Origin: CAMAXB01 sp041746615
GTDB lineage: Bacteria > Verrucomicrobiota > Verrucomicrobiia > Opitutales > Opitutaceae
Assembly: GCA_041746615.1 (NCBI GenBank)
Contig: JBGTGS010000271.1
Location: 1-63,364, forward strand
Reading direction: 5' to 3'
DNA length: 63,364 bases
This document shows positions 41,834 through 59,205 of the stretch, in pieces (positions within the stretch are counted from its first letter, which is position 1; the number at the start of each line of letters is the position of its first letter). Made by a program: the position numbers and the translations under genes. Below the pieces are notes generated by a model, which did no database searches, was not told the origin of the DNA, and saw only the letters and a program-made list of their open reading frames with translations.

Positions 41834-44095
41834 CTATTTCAAGACCTCGAAGAGACTCGCATAATCATCGGTCCAAAGCCGCACATCTGCAGCCTTGCCA
41901 CTGGGTGCAGTGCGTTCGTCAGCAATTTCCGGTCGCTCCATAAACTCCAGATTGCCGCTTAACAGGATCCAAGTTGTACGGTACACCCACCAGTCCTCCG
42001 GGTCTTCATCCATAATCGTCGCAATCTCCAAACCGAAATGCTCCGCGACATTCTCTATCACAGGTTGGAGATCGAGGTAGCGGTTGGAAATGTGGACCGC
42101 GATGACGCCCCCCGGCGCGAGGCAATCGAGATAGGTCGAGAACGCCTCGGTGGTGAGTAAATGGACCGGAATCGCATCACTGCTGAATGCATCCAAGGCC
42201 AGCAAATCAAAGCGGTGGACCTCCCCCGCCCTGAGTTCCTGTTCCATGGACAATCGCGCGTCGCCCATGACAACGTCAATTTCCGCTTCCGAAATATTCA
42301 GATAGGTAAAATGATTCCGGGCGAGCTTCTCAACGGCAGGATTAATCTCATAGATGCGCAGGTTGTCACCGGGCTCGCCATAAGTTGCCAGCGAGCCAGT
42401 ACCAAGGCCCACCAGGCCAATCCGCCGGCCCCCGGCCCGCTCCAGTTGCCGGAGGGCCCTTCCCACCCCGCTGCTCTCACCATAGTAGGTGGTCGGAAAT
42501 GCCGCGAGAACCGGGTCAGTAAATTGCATGCCGTGCGTGATGCCTCCGTGTACCATGGTGTGGTAGGTGGTGAGGGGATTCGATGCGTTGTATTGGACCA
42601 CCTTGAGCATGCCGTAAAAATTGCGGGAAGCGGTCAGTACATAGCGATTGGACTGGCTGAACTGGTGCATCATCAGGATGCCGAGACCCAAGGTCAGCAA
42701 CATCACGAATCCCCCCATGCGCGGCGCCCACTCGCGAAGCATGAGCCGCCTGTGGTCACCGAAACATACCAGCAGGGCCACCAGACCGATGACGGCTGCC
42801 TTCCAGTGGATGCGGTGAAAATCCCAAAACTCTCCGGCCCACAAAACCGGCATGCGCAGCAACCCCTCTGAAAAAACCTCCTCCCGCAGGAACGGCAGGA
42901 GCAAGCCACCCGCGATCAGCCCTGCGGCGGCTCCATACGCGATCGGCCGGCTTTCATCCCGCAGGCAGAGATAGCCGGTGAGATAGCAAAGCAGCCAGAA
43001 TCCGATCTGGAGTTCGACATAGTGGCTGAAGACCAGCGGCGCGACCAACGCCACCAGTATCCCACCCAAGGCACCACCAGCCGCAATCATCAGGTAATAA
43101 CCCGTCAGATGATCGGTCGCAGGTTTCAGACGATAAAGCTCTCCATGGCAGACCATGCAGGCGATGAACATTGCTGATGCGTAACCGGAAATTTGCAGCA
43201 GCAATGGTGCGCCGTGTCCGGCAAAAAGCAGATGGCAGACCACCACTGCCGCCAGCGCCAGCAGACCGCTGAACAAACCGCGTTGATACCAACGCGAATG
43301 ATCAAAACAGAGGATGAAACTGAGTAGGTACAGACTCAGCGGGAGCACCCAGAGGAAGGGGACCACGGCCACATCCTGGCAAAGCTTGGTCGTTGTTGCG
43401 ATCAGCAGCACCGATGCTGTCATCGGCAGCACCAGCCACATGAAGCGATCCATGGGCAGTGGCTTCACCACGGCCCCTCGAGGCTCCGACAGAGGGTTCT
43501 CCTTCCCGATCGACGAGTGGGTCCACAACCGAAATGCGCAGTACGCGCAAACCAGCACAAAAATGCAGAGTCCGACGGACCACATGACCGCTTGCTGCTG
43601 GCGGCTGAATGAGGATTCCACGTAAAACGGATAACTGATCAGGGCGAGCAACGAGCCAATGTTGGACAACGCATACAGACGGTACGGAGAACGCCCAGGG
43701 TGGGTCAGGCTGAACCACTTTTGGATGAGCGGTCCGGTGGATGAGAGGACAAAGTAAGGCAGGCCCAGGCTGGCCGCCAGTAACAGAAGGATGCGGCCTA
43801 CGGGATCTCCGCCGTTGGATGGCTGCCAGCTTTCAGAGGGTGTGATGGGCAGAAAGGCCACCGCCAGGATCAACAAGCCCACATGCACCATCACCTGGTG
43901 TCTTTGCTTCAGGTAGGTGGAAGTGATGTGCGCATACGCATAACCGGCGAGCAACAGCACCTGGAAGAAGAGCATGCAGGTTGTCCAGACTCCGGGACTG
44001 CCGCCAAACCAGGGCAGGATGTATTTGCCGATGATCGGCTGAACTTGGAACAGCAGGAAGGCTCCTGTAAAAATCGTCAGGGCAAACGGCAGCAT
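41834..44095 (-). CDS. Polytopic membrane protein fused to spermidine synthase-like domain
   Basis: This 753-residue protein begins with about a dozen membrane segments (MLPFALTIFTGAFLLFQVQP...) resembling the fused-transporter type of spermidine synthase homologues. The C-terminal third is a SAM-binding Rossmann domain: RRIGLVGLGTGSLATYG, then LRIYEINPAVEKLARNHF, VVMGDARLSMEQ and DLLALDAFSSDAIPVHLLT. Conserved Asp residues of aminopropyltransferases are partly present, but the substrate is unknown. It is bounded upstream by the rpoC terminator, so it should have its own promoter in the 250-bp region before it. It is followed by the DUF3817 gene. Confidence 0.85.
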   Translation of the reverse strand: MLPFALTIFTGAFLLFQVQPIIGKYILPWFGGSPGVWTTCMLFFQVLLLAGYAYAHITSTYLKQRHQVMVHVGLLILAVAFLPITPSESWQPSNGGDPVGRILLLLAASLGLPYFVLSSTGPLIQKWFSLTHPGRSPYRLYALSNIGSLLALISYPFYVESSFSRQQQAVMWSVGLCIFVLVCAYCAFRLWTHSSIGKENPLSEPRGAVVKPLPMDRFMWLVLPMTASVLLIATTTKLCQDVAVVPFLWVLPLSLYLLSFILCFDHSRWYQRGLFSGLLALAAVVVCHLLFAGHGAPLLLQISGYASAMFIACMVCHGELYRLKPATDHLTGYYLMIAAGGALGGILVALVAPLVFSHYVELQIGFWLLCYLTGYLCLRDESRPIAYGAAAGLIAGGLLLPFLREEVFSEGLLRMPVLWAGEFWDFHRIHWKAAVIGLVALLVCFGDHRRLMLREWAPRMGGFVMLLTLGLGILMMHQFSQSNRYVLTASRNFYGMLKVVQYNASNPLTTYHTMVHGGITHGMQFTDPVLAAFPTTYYGESSGVGRALRQLERAGGRRIGLVGLGTGSLATYGEPGDNLRIYEINPAVEKLARNHFTYLNISEAEIDVVMGDARLSMEQELRAGEVHRFDLLALDAFSSDAIPVHLLTTEAFSTYLDCLAPGGVIAVHISNRYLDLQPVIENVAEHFGLEIATIMDEDPEDWWVYRTTWILLSGNLEFMERPEIADERTAPSGKAADVRLWTDDYASLFEVLK

Positions 44096-44308
44096 GCGGA
44101 TGATTTAATCGCGTGGAATGATGGGGCAGAAATCACTTCGTCGGGATCCAAATGGGCCGCCGGAAGAAGGCTGACCGCAGCCAGGGTTGTCTATAGTCAG
44201 CTCCCAAGAGAACCTGCCCCGCCGGAAGCGCAACCCTGCATCTCATTCATTCCAAACAACCAGCCATGCTCCGCGGAAACGCCTGCAGTCCCATTGTCAC
44301 GGGCCGAC

Positions 44309-44345
44309 AAAAAAAAGCCGCAGGCGGAAATCCGCCCGCGGCTTT
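44309..44345 (-). terminator. Intrinsic terminator after rpoC
   Basis: Paired arms aaagccgc-a-ggcgga and tccgcc-c-gcggcttt form a 14-bp GC-rich stem with one mismatch and a 2-nt loop. It is followed on the minus strand by a run of U residues (44309-44316). It lies 23 bp after the rpoC stop and separates the rpoBC transcript from the downstream cassette. Confidence 0.88.
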
Positions 44346-44368
44346 GAAATCAGTCCGGTTCCGATACC

Positions 44369-48511
<4,143 letters not shown>

Positions 48512-48532
48512 CGGTTTGATTCCCTGGGTACG

Positions 48533-52375
<3,843 letters not shown>

Positions 52376-52503
52376 GTGTATATCCCGGTTGAGTGAAGGA
52401 AAGGGCGCAGGAAAGCGCGAAAATCAGGCCTCCAACGACCGGGCGGTGGCACGGTCGCTAAAGGATGAAAAGGACGAAAAAGAACGGTTAGGAGAAAAGG
52501 CAA

Positions 52504-52535
52504 AGGACAGGCCGTGAGATGACACGGCCTGTCCT
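52504..52535 (-). promoter_or_regulatory. Attenuator-like hairpin between rplL and rpoB
   Basis: A perfect 13-bp stem (aggacaggccgtg with cacggcctgtcct) and 6-nt loop lies 41 bp after rplL. The minus-strand sequence after it is only partly U-rich (TTTGCCTTTTCT). In enteric bacteria partial termination and RNase III cleavage at this junction lower RNA polymerase synthesis relative to L7/L12. The position and imperfect U-tract fit a similar leaky terminator. Confidence 0.7.
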
Positions 52536-52576
52536 GAAGATTCCGGGCGTTGTGCGTGTAGGTTCGCCAAGCGCGA

Positions 52577-52954
52577 TTACTTGAGTTCGACCGTGGCTCC
52601 AGCGGCCTCGAGCTTCTTCTTGATTTCCTCGGCATCGGCCTTGGAAGCGCCCTCTTTGACGGGCTTCGGGGCGCCCTCGACCAGATCCTTGGCCTCCTTG
52701 AGGCCGAGGCCGGTGATGGCACGGACTTCCTTGATGACGCCGATCTTGTTGGATCCGGCGGCGGCGAGGATGACATTGAACTCGGTCTGCTCTTCGGCAG
52801 GTGCGGCGGCGGCGGCGCCAGGAGCGGCGGCGACAACGGCGGCGGCGGCGGAAACGCCCCACTTGGCCTCGAGGTCCTTGACGAGGGCGGCGAGTTCGAG
52901 GATCGGCTGGCTCGACAGCCACTCGATGACTTGGTCTTTGGTGATGTTGCTCAT
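52577..52954 (-). CDS. rplL: 50S ribosomal protein L7/L12
   Basis: L7/L12 forms the flexible stalk that recruits translation GTPases. The 125-residue protein has the N-terminal dimerisation helix, an Ala-rich hinge at about residues 36-54 and the C-terminal domain (FNVILAAAGSNKIGVIKEVR, GLGLKEAKDLVEGAPKPVKE). It has one of the best Shine-Dalgarnos of the block (CAGGAG, 6-nt spacing), matching its need for several copies per ribosome. A 152-bp spacer with only weak small hairpins separates it from rplJ. Confidence 0.98.
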   Translation of the reverse strand: MSNITKDQVIEWLSSQPILELAALVKDLEAKWGVSAAAAVVAAAPGAAAAAPAEEQTEFNVILAAAGSNKIGVIKEVRAITGLGLKEAKDLVEGAPKPVKEGASKADAEEIKKKLEAAGATVELK

Positions 52955-53106
52955 AATGATCTCCTGCTCCGGACTAGCGGTCCGCGGATGCGGCGCGTTT
53001 AAGGGACGTATCCCCTAGACTGGAGCGTTTGATGGTTGGGCATTCTGCGGGTTGCGGCGGTAAAGCCGGTTTCCCGTAAAAAATGGAATGGGTTGTGGTG
53101 GATGGT

Positions 53107-53595
53107 TCAGGCGGCCTCTCCGGCCGCCTTGATCTTGGCATCGAGCACGCGGACGAATGCGGCCCCATGCTCGGTAAGAAGGCTGAGGAACTGCGCACGC
53201 AGGACGTCGAAGGACGGGAGATCGGCGATCACGGCCAGTTCGGCGGCGCTCATGACCTTCCGTTCGAGAATACCGACCTTGACCTCAAGCTTCTGCTTCT
53301 CCTCGACGAACTTCTTGAGAATCTTGGCGACACCGGCGGGATTGGCCCCGCCGACCACAATGGCCGTCTGCCCGGCCAGGGACCCGTCCACCTCGGGCAG
53401 GCCGAGGGCCTTCGCCGCGACGCGGAACGAGCTGTTCTTGACGACGTGGAACTCAGCCTTCTCGGGCTCCAGCCGGGCGCGAAGCTCGGCCACGTCGGCC
53501 ACGGTGACCTTCGAGAAATTGGTGAGGATGACGTAATCGGACTTGTTGAGGTGGGATTCGACCTCGCTGATCAGATATTGTTTTTCGGCTCTCAT
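53107..53595 (-). CDS. rplJ: 50S ribosomal protein L10
   Basis: L10 anchors the L7/L12 dimers to the ribosome. The 162-residue protein begins MRAEKQYLISEVESHLNKSD, with the rRNA-binding domain through about residue 130 and a C-terminal helix (VLRAQFLSLLTEHGAAFVRV) that binds L7/L12. It starts only 13 bp after rplA, so the usual long L10-binding leader cannot lie directly upstream; any autogenous site would have to fall elsewhere. Confidence 0.97.
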   Translation of the reverse strand: MRAEKQYLISEVESHLNKSDYVILTNFSKVTVADVAELRARLEPEKAEFHVVKNSSFRVAAKALGLPEVDGSLAGQTAIVVGGANPAGVAKILKKFVEEKQKLEVKVGILERKVMSAAELAVIADLPSFDVLRAQFLSLLTEHGAAFVRVLDAKIKAAGEAA

Positions 53596-53608
53596 GGTGC
53601 GGCCTCGT

Positions 53609-54301
53609 TTAATATTTGCTGTATTCGGTCGAGGCGATCCGCAGGCCGGGGCTCATGCTGGAGGAAATCGCGACGGTTTTGATGTAATTGCCCTTGAAGG
53701 AGGACGGACGGACCTTGCCAACGGCGTCGATCACGGCCTGGGCATTCTCAAGAAGCTGGGCGGGAGTGAAGGAACGCTTGCCGACGCCAACCCCGATGTT
53801 GCAGCTCTTGTCCATCTTGAACTCTACGCGGCCGGCCTTGACGGCCTTGATGCCGGCGACGATGTCGTCGGTGACAGTGCCGCTCTTCGGGTTGGGCATC
53901 AGGCCTTTGGGACCGAGAATGCGGGCGAGGGTGCGGACCTGCTTCATGGCATCGGTCGTCGCGATGGCGACGTCAAAGTCGAGCCAGCCCTCGGTGACCT
54001 TTTGCATCATGTCCTGCAGACCGGCGGCATCCGCACCGGCGGCCAGGGCCTCCTCCGGATTGTCGGTGAAGACGAGGACGCGCACCTTCTTGCCAGAGCC
54101 ATTGGGCAACGGCGTGGTGCCGCGCACCATCTGGTCGCCCTGGGTCGGATCGACCCCGAGGCGGATGGAAAGCTCGACGGTTTCGTCGAACTTGGCTGGA
54201 GGGAACTTCGCAAGGATTTCCACCGCCTCGGCGAGCGGGTAGTCCTTGGTGAGATCAGCGGCCTTGACGGCGCTTTGGTAGCGTTTGCTGCGTTTTTCCA
54301 T
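53609..54301 (-). CDS. rplA: 50S ribosomal protein L1
   Basis: L1 forms the mobile stalk that releases E-site tRNA and often represses its own operon. The 230-residue protein begins MEKRSKRYQSAVKAADLTKD and has the signature LARILGPKGLMPNPKSGTVT. A good Shine-Dalgarno (AAGGAG) precedes its ATG. It lies 71 bp after rplK. Confidence 0.98.
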   Translation of the reverse strand: MEKRSKRYQSAVKAADLTKDYPLAEAVEILAKFPPAKFDETVELSIRLGVDPTQGDQMVRGTTPLPNGSGKKVRVLVFTDNPEEALAAGADAAGLQDMMQKVTEGWLDFDVAIATTDAMKQVRTLARILGPKGLMPNPKSGTVTDDIVAGIKAVKAGRVEFKMDKSCNIGVGVGKRSFTPAQLLENAQAVIDAVGKVRPSSFKGNYIKTVAISSSMSPGLRIASTEYSKY

Positions 54302-54372
54302 TTGCGACTCCTTGCGGTACGTACGTCCCGGAGGACTCCCGCGGTGAGTTGATGCGGTTGCGGATAAATAGT

Positions 54373-54798
54373 TCAGTCGATGACTTCGATGCCCATGTTT
54401 CGGGCGGTCCCGGCGATGACCTTGATGCCGGCGGCCTCATCCTTGGCATTGAGATCGGCCTTCTTGAGCTTGTAGATTTCAGCCAGTTGCTTGGTGGTGA
54501 CCTTGCCCACCTTGTCCTGATTCGGCCGGGCCGAGCCGGCGGCGATGTTGGCGGCCTTCTTAAGCAGGACCGCCGCGGGCGGGGACTTGAGTATGAAAGT
54601 GAAAGACTTGTCGGAGAAAACCGTGATGACGACCGGCAGGATCATGCCGTTCTGGTCCTTGGTCTTCGCGTTGAATTCTTTGCAGAACGCCATGATATTG
54701 ACGCCCTGCGCGCCGAGCGCGGGACCGACCGGCGGCGCCGGATTGGCGGCGCCTGCCGGGAGTTGAAGGCGGATGTAACCTTGGATCTTCTTGGCCAT
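54373..54798 (-). CDS. rplK: 50S ribosomal protein L11
   Basis: L11 is part of the GTPase-associated centre and needed for RelA activation and thiopeptide binding. The 141-residue protein begins MAKKIQGYIRLQLPAGAANP, has the proline-rich PPVGPALGAQGVNIMAFCKE, and ends with the RNA-binding domain (AAGIKVIAGTARNMGIEVID). It follows nusG after a 101-bp reiterated-word spacer. It has no Shine-Dalgarno. Confidence 0.98.
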   Translation of the reverse strand: MAKKIQGYIRLQLPAGAANPAPPVGPALGAQGVNIMAFCKEFNAKTKDQNGMILPVVITVFSDKSFTFILKSPPAAVLLKKAANIAAGSARPNQDKVGKVTTKQLAEIYKLKKADLNAKDEAAGIKVIAGTARNMGIEVID

Positions 54799-54899
54799 GG
54801 GAAACGGTGTGGATTAGGGACTTATGATGGGTGATCTGAGTCTGATTTCGATGCCAGAGAGGCGGCTTGGAATCATAAATCGCGATCGTCAGTCGTAAA
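54799..54899. repeat. Reiterated-word spacer, nusG-rplK
   Basis: This 101-bp spacer contains near-repeated words (gtgatctgagtctgatttcg and aatcataaatcgcgatcgtc) and the 7-mer ATCTGAG at 54834-54840 shared with two other ribosomal spacers. It is AT-richer than its flanks. It holds no gene, and no L1-binding fold was recognised. Confidence 0.42.
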
Positions 54900-55481
54900 T
54901 TATTCAGTGATGCGCTGGACCTGCCAGTATTCGAGTTCGACCGGGGTGAAGCGGCCAAAAATGGAGACGGAAATCTTGAGCTTGCCGCGGTCGGGATCGA
55001 TTTCGTCGATCCGGCCGGTAAGATTGGCGAAGGCGCCGTCGGTGACCTTGACCTCCTCGCCGACCTCGTAGGAAACCTTCGGCACTTCCTTGCCGCTTGC
55101 AGCCTCGATCCGGGCCTTGATCTCCTCGATCTCGGCCGGCCGGAGGGCTGCGGGATTCTCGCCACCGACAAAGCCGATCACTCCGCTGGTCTCCTTGACG
55201 AAATACCAGGGCTTGTTGATGAGCTTCTTCTCCTCGTCATACAGGCGCATCTGGATGAAGACATAACCCGGATAAAGCTTGCGCACCTTGGTGCTCTTCT
55301 TGCCGGCCTTGACCTCGGAAACTACCTCGGTGGGAAGAAGGACTTCGAAGATGTAATCCTCGAGTTCCTCGGGCTTCTTGAACTTCTCGATGTAATTCCT
55401 GACCTTGCCCTCCTGGCCGGAAAGCGTGTGCAGCGCAAACCACTGGGCGCCGGCGGGAACGGATGTTGAGGTGGTGGACAT
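54900..55481 (-). CDS. nusG: Transcription termination/antitermination protein NusG
   Basis: NusG binds RNA polymerase through its N-terminal domain and links it to Rho or to S10 through the C-terminal KOW domain. The 193-residue protein shows QWFALHTLSGQEGKVRNYIE, LYPGYVFIQMRL, WYFVKETSGVIGFVGGENPA and the KOW segment VKVTDGAFANLTGRIDEIDP. The start at 55481 avoids overlap with secE; an upstream ATG at 55502 would overlap the secE stop and is possible. Confidence 0.97.
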   Translation of the reverse strand: MSTTSTSVPAGAQWFALHTLSGQEGKVRNYIEKFKKPEELEDYIFEVLLPTEVVSEVKAGKKSTKVRKLYPGYVFIQMRLYDEEKKLINKPWYFVKETSGVIGFVGGENPAALRPAEIEEIKARIEAASGKEVPKVSYEVGEEVKVTDGAFANLTGRIDEIDPDRGKLKISVSIFGRFTPVELEYWQVQRITE

Positions 55482-55489
55482 GGTGCGGC

Positions 55490-55693
55490 TCAAAGGACCC
55501 ATGAAGTGATCCAGTCGACTACCTGATACAGCGCAAAATCGCTGATGCTGGTAAATATCCCGAGGATGGCGGCAGCAATAATGACCACGACGGTGGAATC
55601 GCGCAGCTCACTGCGCGTCGGCCAGGTGGCTTTTTGAAGTTCTCCGATCATTTCACCGACGAAGATACGGGTGCTGCGGAACGGGTTTTTCAT
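55490..55693 (-). CDS. secE: Protein translocase subunit SecE
   Basis: SecE clamps SecY in the translocon. This is the minimal single-span form, 67 residues: the amphipathic segment MIGELQKATWPTRSELRDST is followed by one membrane helix (VVVIIAAAILGIFTSISDFA). ATG 55693 is used; the frame reads further upstream, but that stretch is the tRNA-Trp gene. The tRNA-secE-nusG order is the classical one. Confidence 0.96.
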   Translation of the reverse strand: MKNPFRSTRIFVGEMIGELQKATWPTRSELRDSTVVVIIAAAILGIFTSISDFALYQVVDWITSWVL

Positions 55694-55706
55694 CTCTGGA
55701 AAATGC

Positions 55707-55782
55707 TGGCAGGCGCGGAGGGAATCGAACCCCCAACCAACGGTTTTGGAGACCGCTACTCTACCAATTGAGCTACGCGCCT
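55707..55782 (-). tRNA. tRNA-Trp (CCA anticodon)
   Basis: This is a 76-nt cloverleaf with acceptor stem AGGCGCG/CGCGCCT, discriminator G and an encoded 3' CCA (55707-55709). The anticodon loop CTCCAAA places CCA at 55747-55749. The D-arm is TAGCTCAATTGGTAGAGTA, and the T-arm holds GGTTCGATTCC. It lies between tuf and secE, 13 bp upstream of secE, so it must be processed out of a shared transcript. Confidence 0.97.
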
Positions 55783-55809
55783 GGGTGAAGGGATTATTTA
55801 GACGACACA

Positions 55810-55837
55810 GCCGAGGCCCCGGAAACGAGGCCTCGGC
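55810..55837 (-). promoter_or_regulatory. Hairpin between tuf and tRNA-Trp
   Basis: A perfect 9-bp stem (gccgaggcc with ggcctcggc, 10-nt loop) lies 27 bp after the tuf stop and 27 bp before tRNA-Trp. No U-tract follows on the minus strand. It could protect the tuf 3' end after tRNA processing or cause partial termination. Confidence 0.5.
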
Positions 55838-55864
55838 GGGTGGTGGCAAACGCAGATTGCTGAA

Positions 55865-57055
<1,191 letters not shown>

Positions 57056-57119
57056 TGTGGGTGTGGGACGTTTGTTTGTGGGTGAGATGCTGAAATGGGT
57101 TTTTATGACTTGCACGCCC

Positions 57120-57195
57120 TGGAGCCCAGAACCGGACTTGAACCGGCGACCTCGTCCTTACCAAGGACGTGCTCTGCCAACTGAGCTATCTGGGC
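57120..57195 (-). tRNA. tRNA-Thr (GGT anticodon)
   Basis: This 76-nt cloverleaf has acceptor stem GCCCAGA/TCTGGGC, discriminator U and encoded CCA (57120-57122). The anticodon stem CGTCC/GGACG encloses the loop TTGGTAA, giving anticodon GGU for ACC/ACU threonine codons. It lies 64 bp upstream of tuf, as in many bacteria, and probably opens the tuf-secE-nusG transcript. Confidence 0.97.
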
Positions 57196-57291
57196 ACACA
57201 AAGGAATGGGTCAAAAAACGAGAAAAGAGCGTCGAACGTGAAGGGCCGATTTTGGCCCGTCAACTGCAAACTTGGCAGTTAACGCAAAATC

Positions 57292-58029
57292 TTAGGGGCC
57301 CAGAGAGATATGATAAATTCCGGGCTTCAGACGCGCTCCCAGCCGGTAGGATCTGGCCAGGTGCTCCGGCAGCCATCCATCGACCCCGTTGGACCCTGAG
57401 CTGACGGTCACAGCCGGCAGGCCAATCAAACCGGTTAGATCAACGGCAGCCACCAACTGCAAAGGAGCCCAGTCTTCCCTGGGCGCATCGGCAACCATGG
57501 GCAATTCGGCCGTCAGTGCCACCTGGCCGCTCCCCGCTTCCACCACTTCCATGTATCCAAATCGTGAAGACAGGGCTTCCATCGGTATCTTCCGGCGCCC
57601 CAGCGAGCGAAACGCATCCCTGCCCTGCTCCGTGCGCAAGGCGGCAATCGGCGTCTCCGGCACTTTGGTCAGCTGGGGAAAGGCCACCAGCGAGTCACCA
57701 TCATCATAGCCCAGCCTGGGCTGGAAATCCCGGAACGCCGTCGTGGGCTCCGTCCTCTCATCCCCCACTATGGCTTCCGCCTGTCCTGCATTAACCGCGG
57801 TGGGCATGAACAACACCTCAGGATCACGCAGAGCCGCTTCCTCCTGCAGGGTGATATCCTTGGCTCCCCCATCCAGTCTTACCAATCCTATCGGGGCGGG
57901 CGGAGGCAGCACGGAAGTCGGCTGATCGACCGGCAGGCGCAGCAGGGCGACCAGCGCCAGCATCATCGCCAGGCCGCCGAGCCCGGCCACCAGCCAGGGA
58001 AACCGATGGGGTTTTCCACCCGCAGCCAT
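57292..58029 (-). CDS. TonB-like single-span envelope protein (ExbBD-linked)
   Basis: This 245-residue protein has no firm family. It has TonB-like topology: a short cytoplasmic N-terminus, one membrane segment (about residues 12-31, LVAGLGGLAMMLALVALLRL), a proline-containing stretch, and a periplasmic C-terminal region. The last 50 residues (AVDLTGLIGLPAVTVSSGSN onwards) loosely recall the TonB C-terminal fold, which favours VxxSSG followed by a hydrophobic strand. It lies 5 bp after exbD, so co-expression with ExbB/ExbD is likely. Energy transducer is the best guess; sequence evidence alone is weak. Small hairpins at 57243-57258 and 57262-57280 lie downstream. Confidence 0.65.
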   Translation of the reverse strand: MAAGGKPHRFPWLVAGLGGLAMMLALVALLRLPVDQPTSVLPPPAPIGLVRLDGGAKDITLQEEAALRDPEVLFMPTAVNAGQAEAIVGDERTEPTTAFRDFQPRLGYDDGDSLVAFPQLTKVPETPIAALRTEQGRDAFRSLGRRKIPMEALSSRFGYMEVVEAGSGQVALTAELPMVADAPREDWAPLQLVAAVDLTGLIGLPAVTVSSGSNGVDGWLPEHLARSYRLGARLKPGIYHISLGP

Positions 58030-58034
58030 GTAAA

Positions 58035-58475
58035 CTACCTTGCCCCCCGGGCGGGTTCACCCGCCAGATGAACCTGGAATCCCGCCTCCCGGGCGAGCTC
58101 GAGTACTGCAAACAGATCCTGCGAGGGAACGGAGGCATCGGCCTGAACCAGCATCCGCAAATCAGTGCGCCCCTGGGCACGGCCGCTTAGCCAGGTGCGC
58201 AACTGGGCCAGGTTCAACCGGCCTTCATCAGTGATGATAAAACTGGCGTCCCGGACCAGGATCACAACCGGAGTGGTGGCGGCACCCGCATAGGCACCCG
58301 GCATGGAGGGAAGCGAGAAGTCCACCGAGAGTCCTGGAGAAAGTACAAAACGCGACCCGAAGAGGATGAAGAACATTCCGAGCAGGACCGCATTGAGCAC
58401 AAACAGCGCCAGTCCATCCAGCAGCCGTGGCGGCGGGCGGAGGCGCGAAGCGAGATCCAGTGGCCGTGTTATCAT
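58035..58475 (-). CDS. ExbD/TolR-like protein
   Basis: ExbD-type proteins form, with ExbB, the proton channel powering TonB or Tol systems. The 146-residue protein has one N-terminal membrane segment with an Asp at residue 20 (RLLDGLALFVLNAVLLGMFF) and a periplasmic domain with the ExbD-like order VDFSLP, VVILVRDASFIITDEGRLNL and LRMLVQADASVPSQDLFAVL. The Asp lies several residues earlier relative to the VDFSLP strand than in typical ExbD, so whether it is the proton carrier is uncertain. Its start overlaps the exbB stop by 4 bp. Confidence 0.85.
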   Translation of the reverse strand: MITRPLDLASRLRPPPRLLDGLALFVLNAVLLGMFFILFGSRFVLSPGLSVDFSLPSMPGAYAGAATTPVVILVRDASFIITDEGRLNLAQLRTWLSGRAQGRTDLRMLVQADASVPSQDLFAVLELAREAGFQVHLAGEPARGAR

Positions 58476-59158
58476 GACGAGGCCGGATCCTGCCCGGCAA
58501 CCCCCGCACCGACCTCGGCCGCCCCAGGTGCGAGCCCGCGGTAGTCATTAAGCAAATACCGCATGATTTCGTTGCCCCCCCATTCAATGTCACGAACCAG
58601 CGCACGCACGCGACCGCTGAGAAAGTGGTAGGCAAGGTGGGCGGGAATTGCCACCAGCAGGCTCCCCGCAGTCGTCAGCAGCGCCTGCCACATGCCTGTG
58701 GAAAGCGCCCGGGCGGTGGCGTATTCGCCCCCCTGCATGAACGCATGGAAGGTGACGATCATTCCTAATATCGTTCCGAGCAGTCCCACAAGAGGGGCCA
58801 CCTGGGCCACGGCGGCAATGGCTCCGAGCCGGCGCTCCAGCGCGGGAATCTCAACCAATGCCGCCTCCTGCACCGCATAGCGCATGCTGGTTTCGTCCGC
58901 TGATGCGTTGAGCAAGGCAGCCTTGACCACTGCCGCGACCGGTCCCGGTGTTTCCTCGCAAACCGTGAGCGCCTCGACGATGCGACGGCGCGCCAGGATG
59001 TTCTTGATGCCACCCAGGAACGCCGTTGAACGAATCTGCCCGCGGTGAAGGTAAAGCGTGCGCTCGAGACACAGCACCAGCAACAATGCCGCCATCAACA
59101 GGATCACCCACATCATGGGGCCACCGCGGGCGAGGAGACTGAAATCGAAGACCGTCAT
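58472..59158 (-). CDS. MotA/TolQ/ExbB-family proton channel
   Basis: This 228-residue protein has three membrane segments: one near residues 15-32 (MMWVILLMAALLLVLCLERT) and two in the second half. The family signature is in the C-terminal half, IAAVAQVAPLVGLLGTILGM and ALLTTAGSLLVAIPAHLAYH, including the channel Thr/Ser residues. It lies 47 bp after the TPR gene and overlaps exbD by ATGA. Together with the next two genes it forms a compact proton-driven envelope module. Confidence 0.93.
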   Translation of the reverse strand: MTVFDFSLLARGGPMMWVILLMAALLLVLCLERTLYLHRGQIRSTAFLGGIKNILARRRIVEALTVCEETPGPVAAVVKAALLNASADETSMRYAVQEAALVEIPALERRLGAIAAVAQVAPLVGLLGTILGMIVTFHAFMQGGEYATARALSTGMWQALLTTAGSLLVAIPAHLAYHFLSGRVRALVRDIEWGGNEIMRYLLNDYRGLAPGAAEVGAGVAGQDPASS

Positions 59159-59205
59159 CAGGGAATCAAGTGGTTAGACCGGGTTGGAGTGCATCCGTCA
59201 ACAGG

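Noticed and set aside
54799..54899. L1-binding leader before rplK
   Set aside because: Position would fit, but I could not recognise the conserved L1 stem; the spacer is better described by its reiterated words.
55694..55849. N-terminal extension of secE
   Set aside because: This stretch is the tRNA-Trp gene with a complete cloverleaf, so it is not coding.
57196..57291. Intrinsic terminator after the TonB-like gene
   Set aside because: Two small hairpins are present, but the U-rich run (around 57211-57230) is not adjacent to either stem, so no terminator was called; a promoter for tRNA-Thr is equally possible but unproven.
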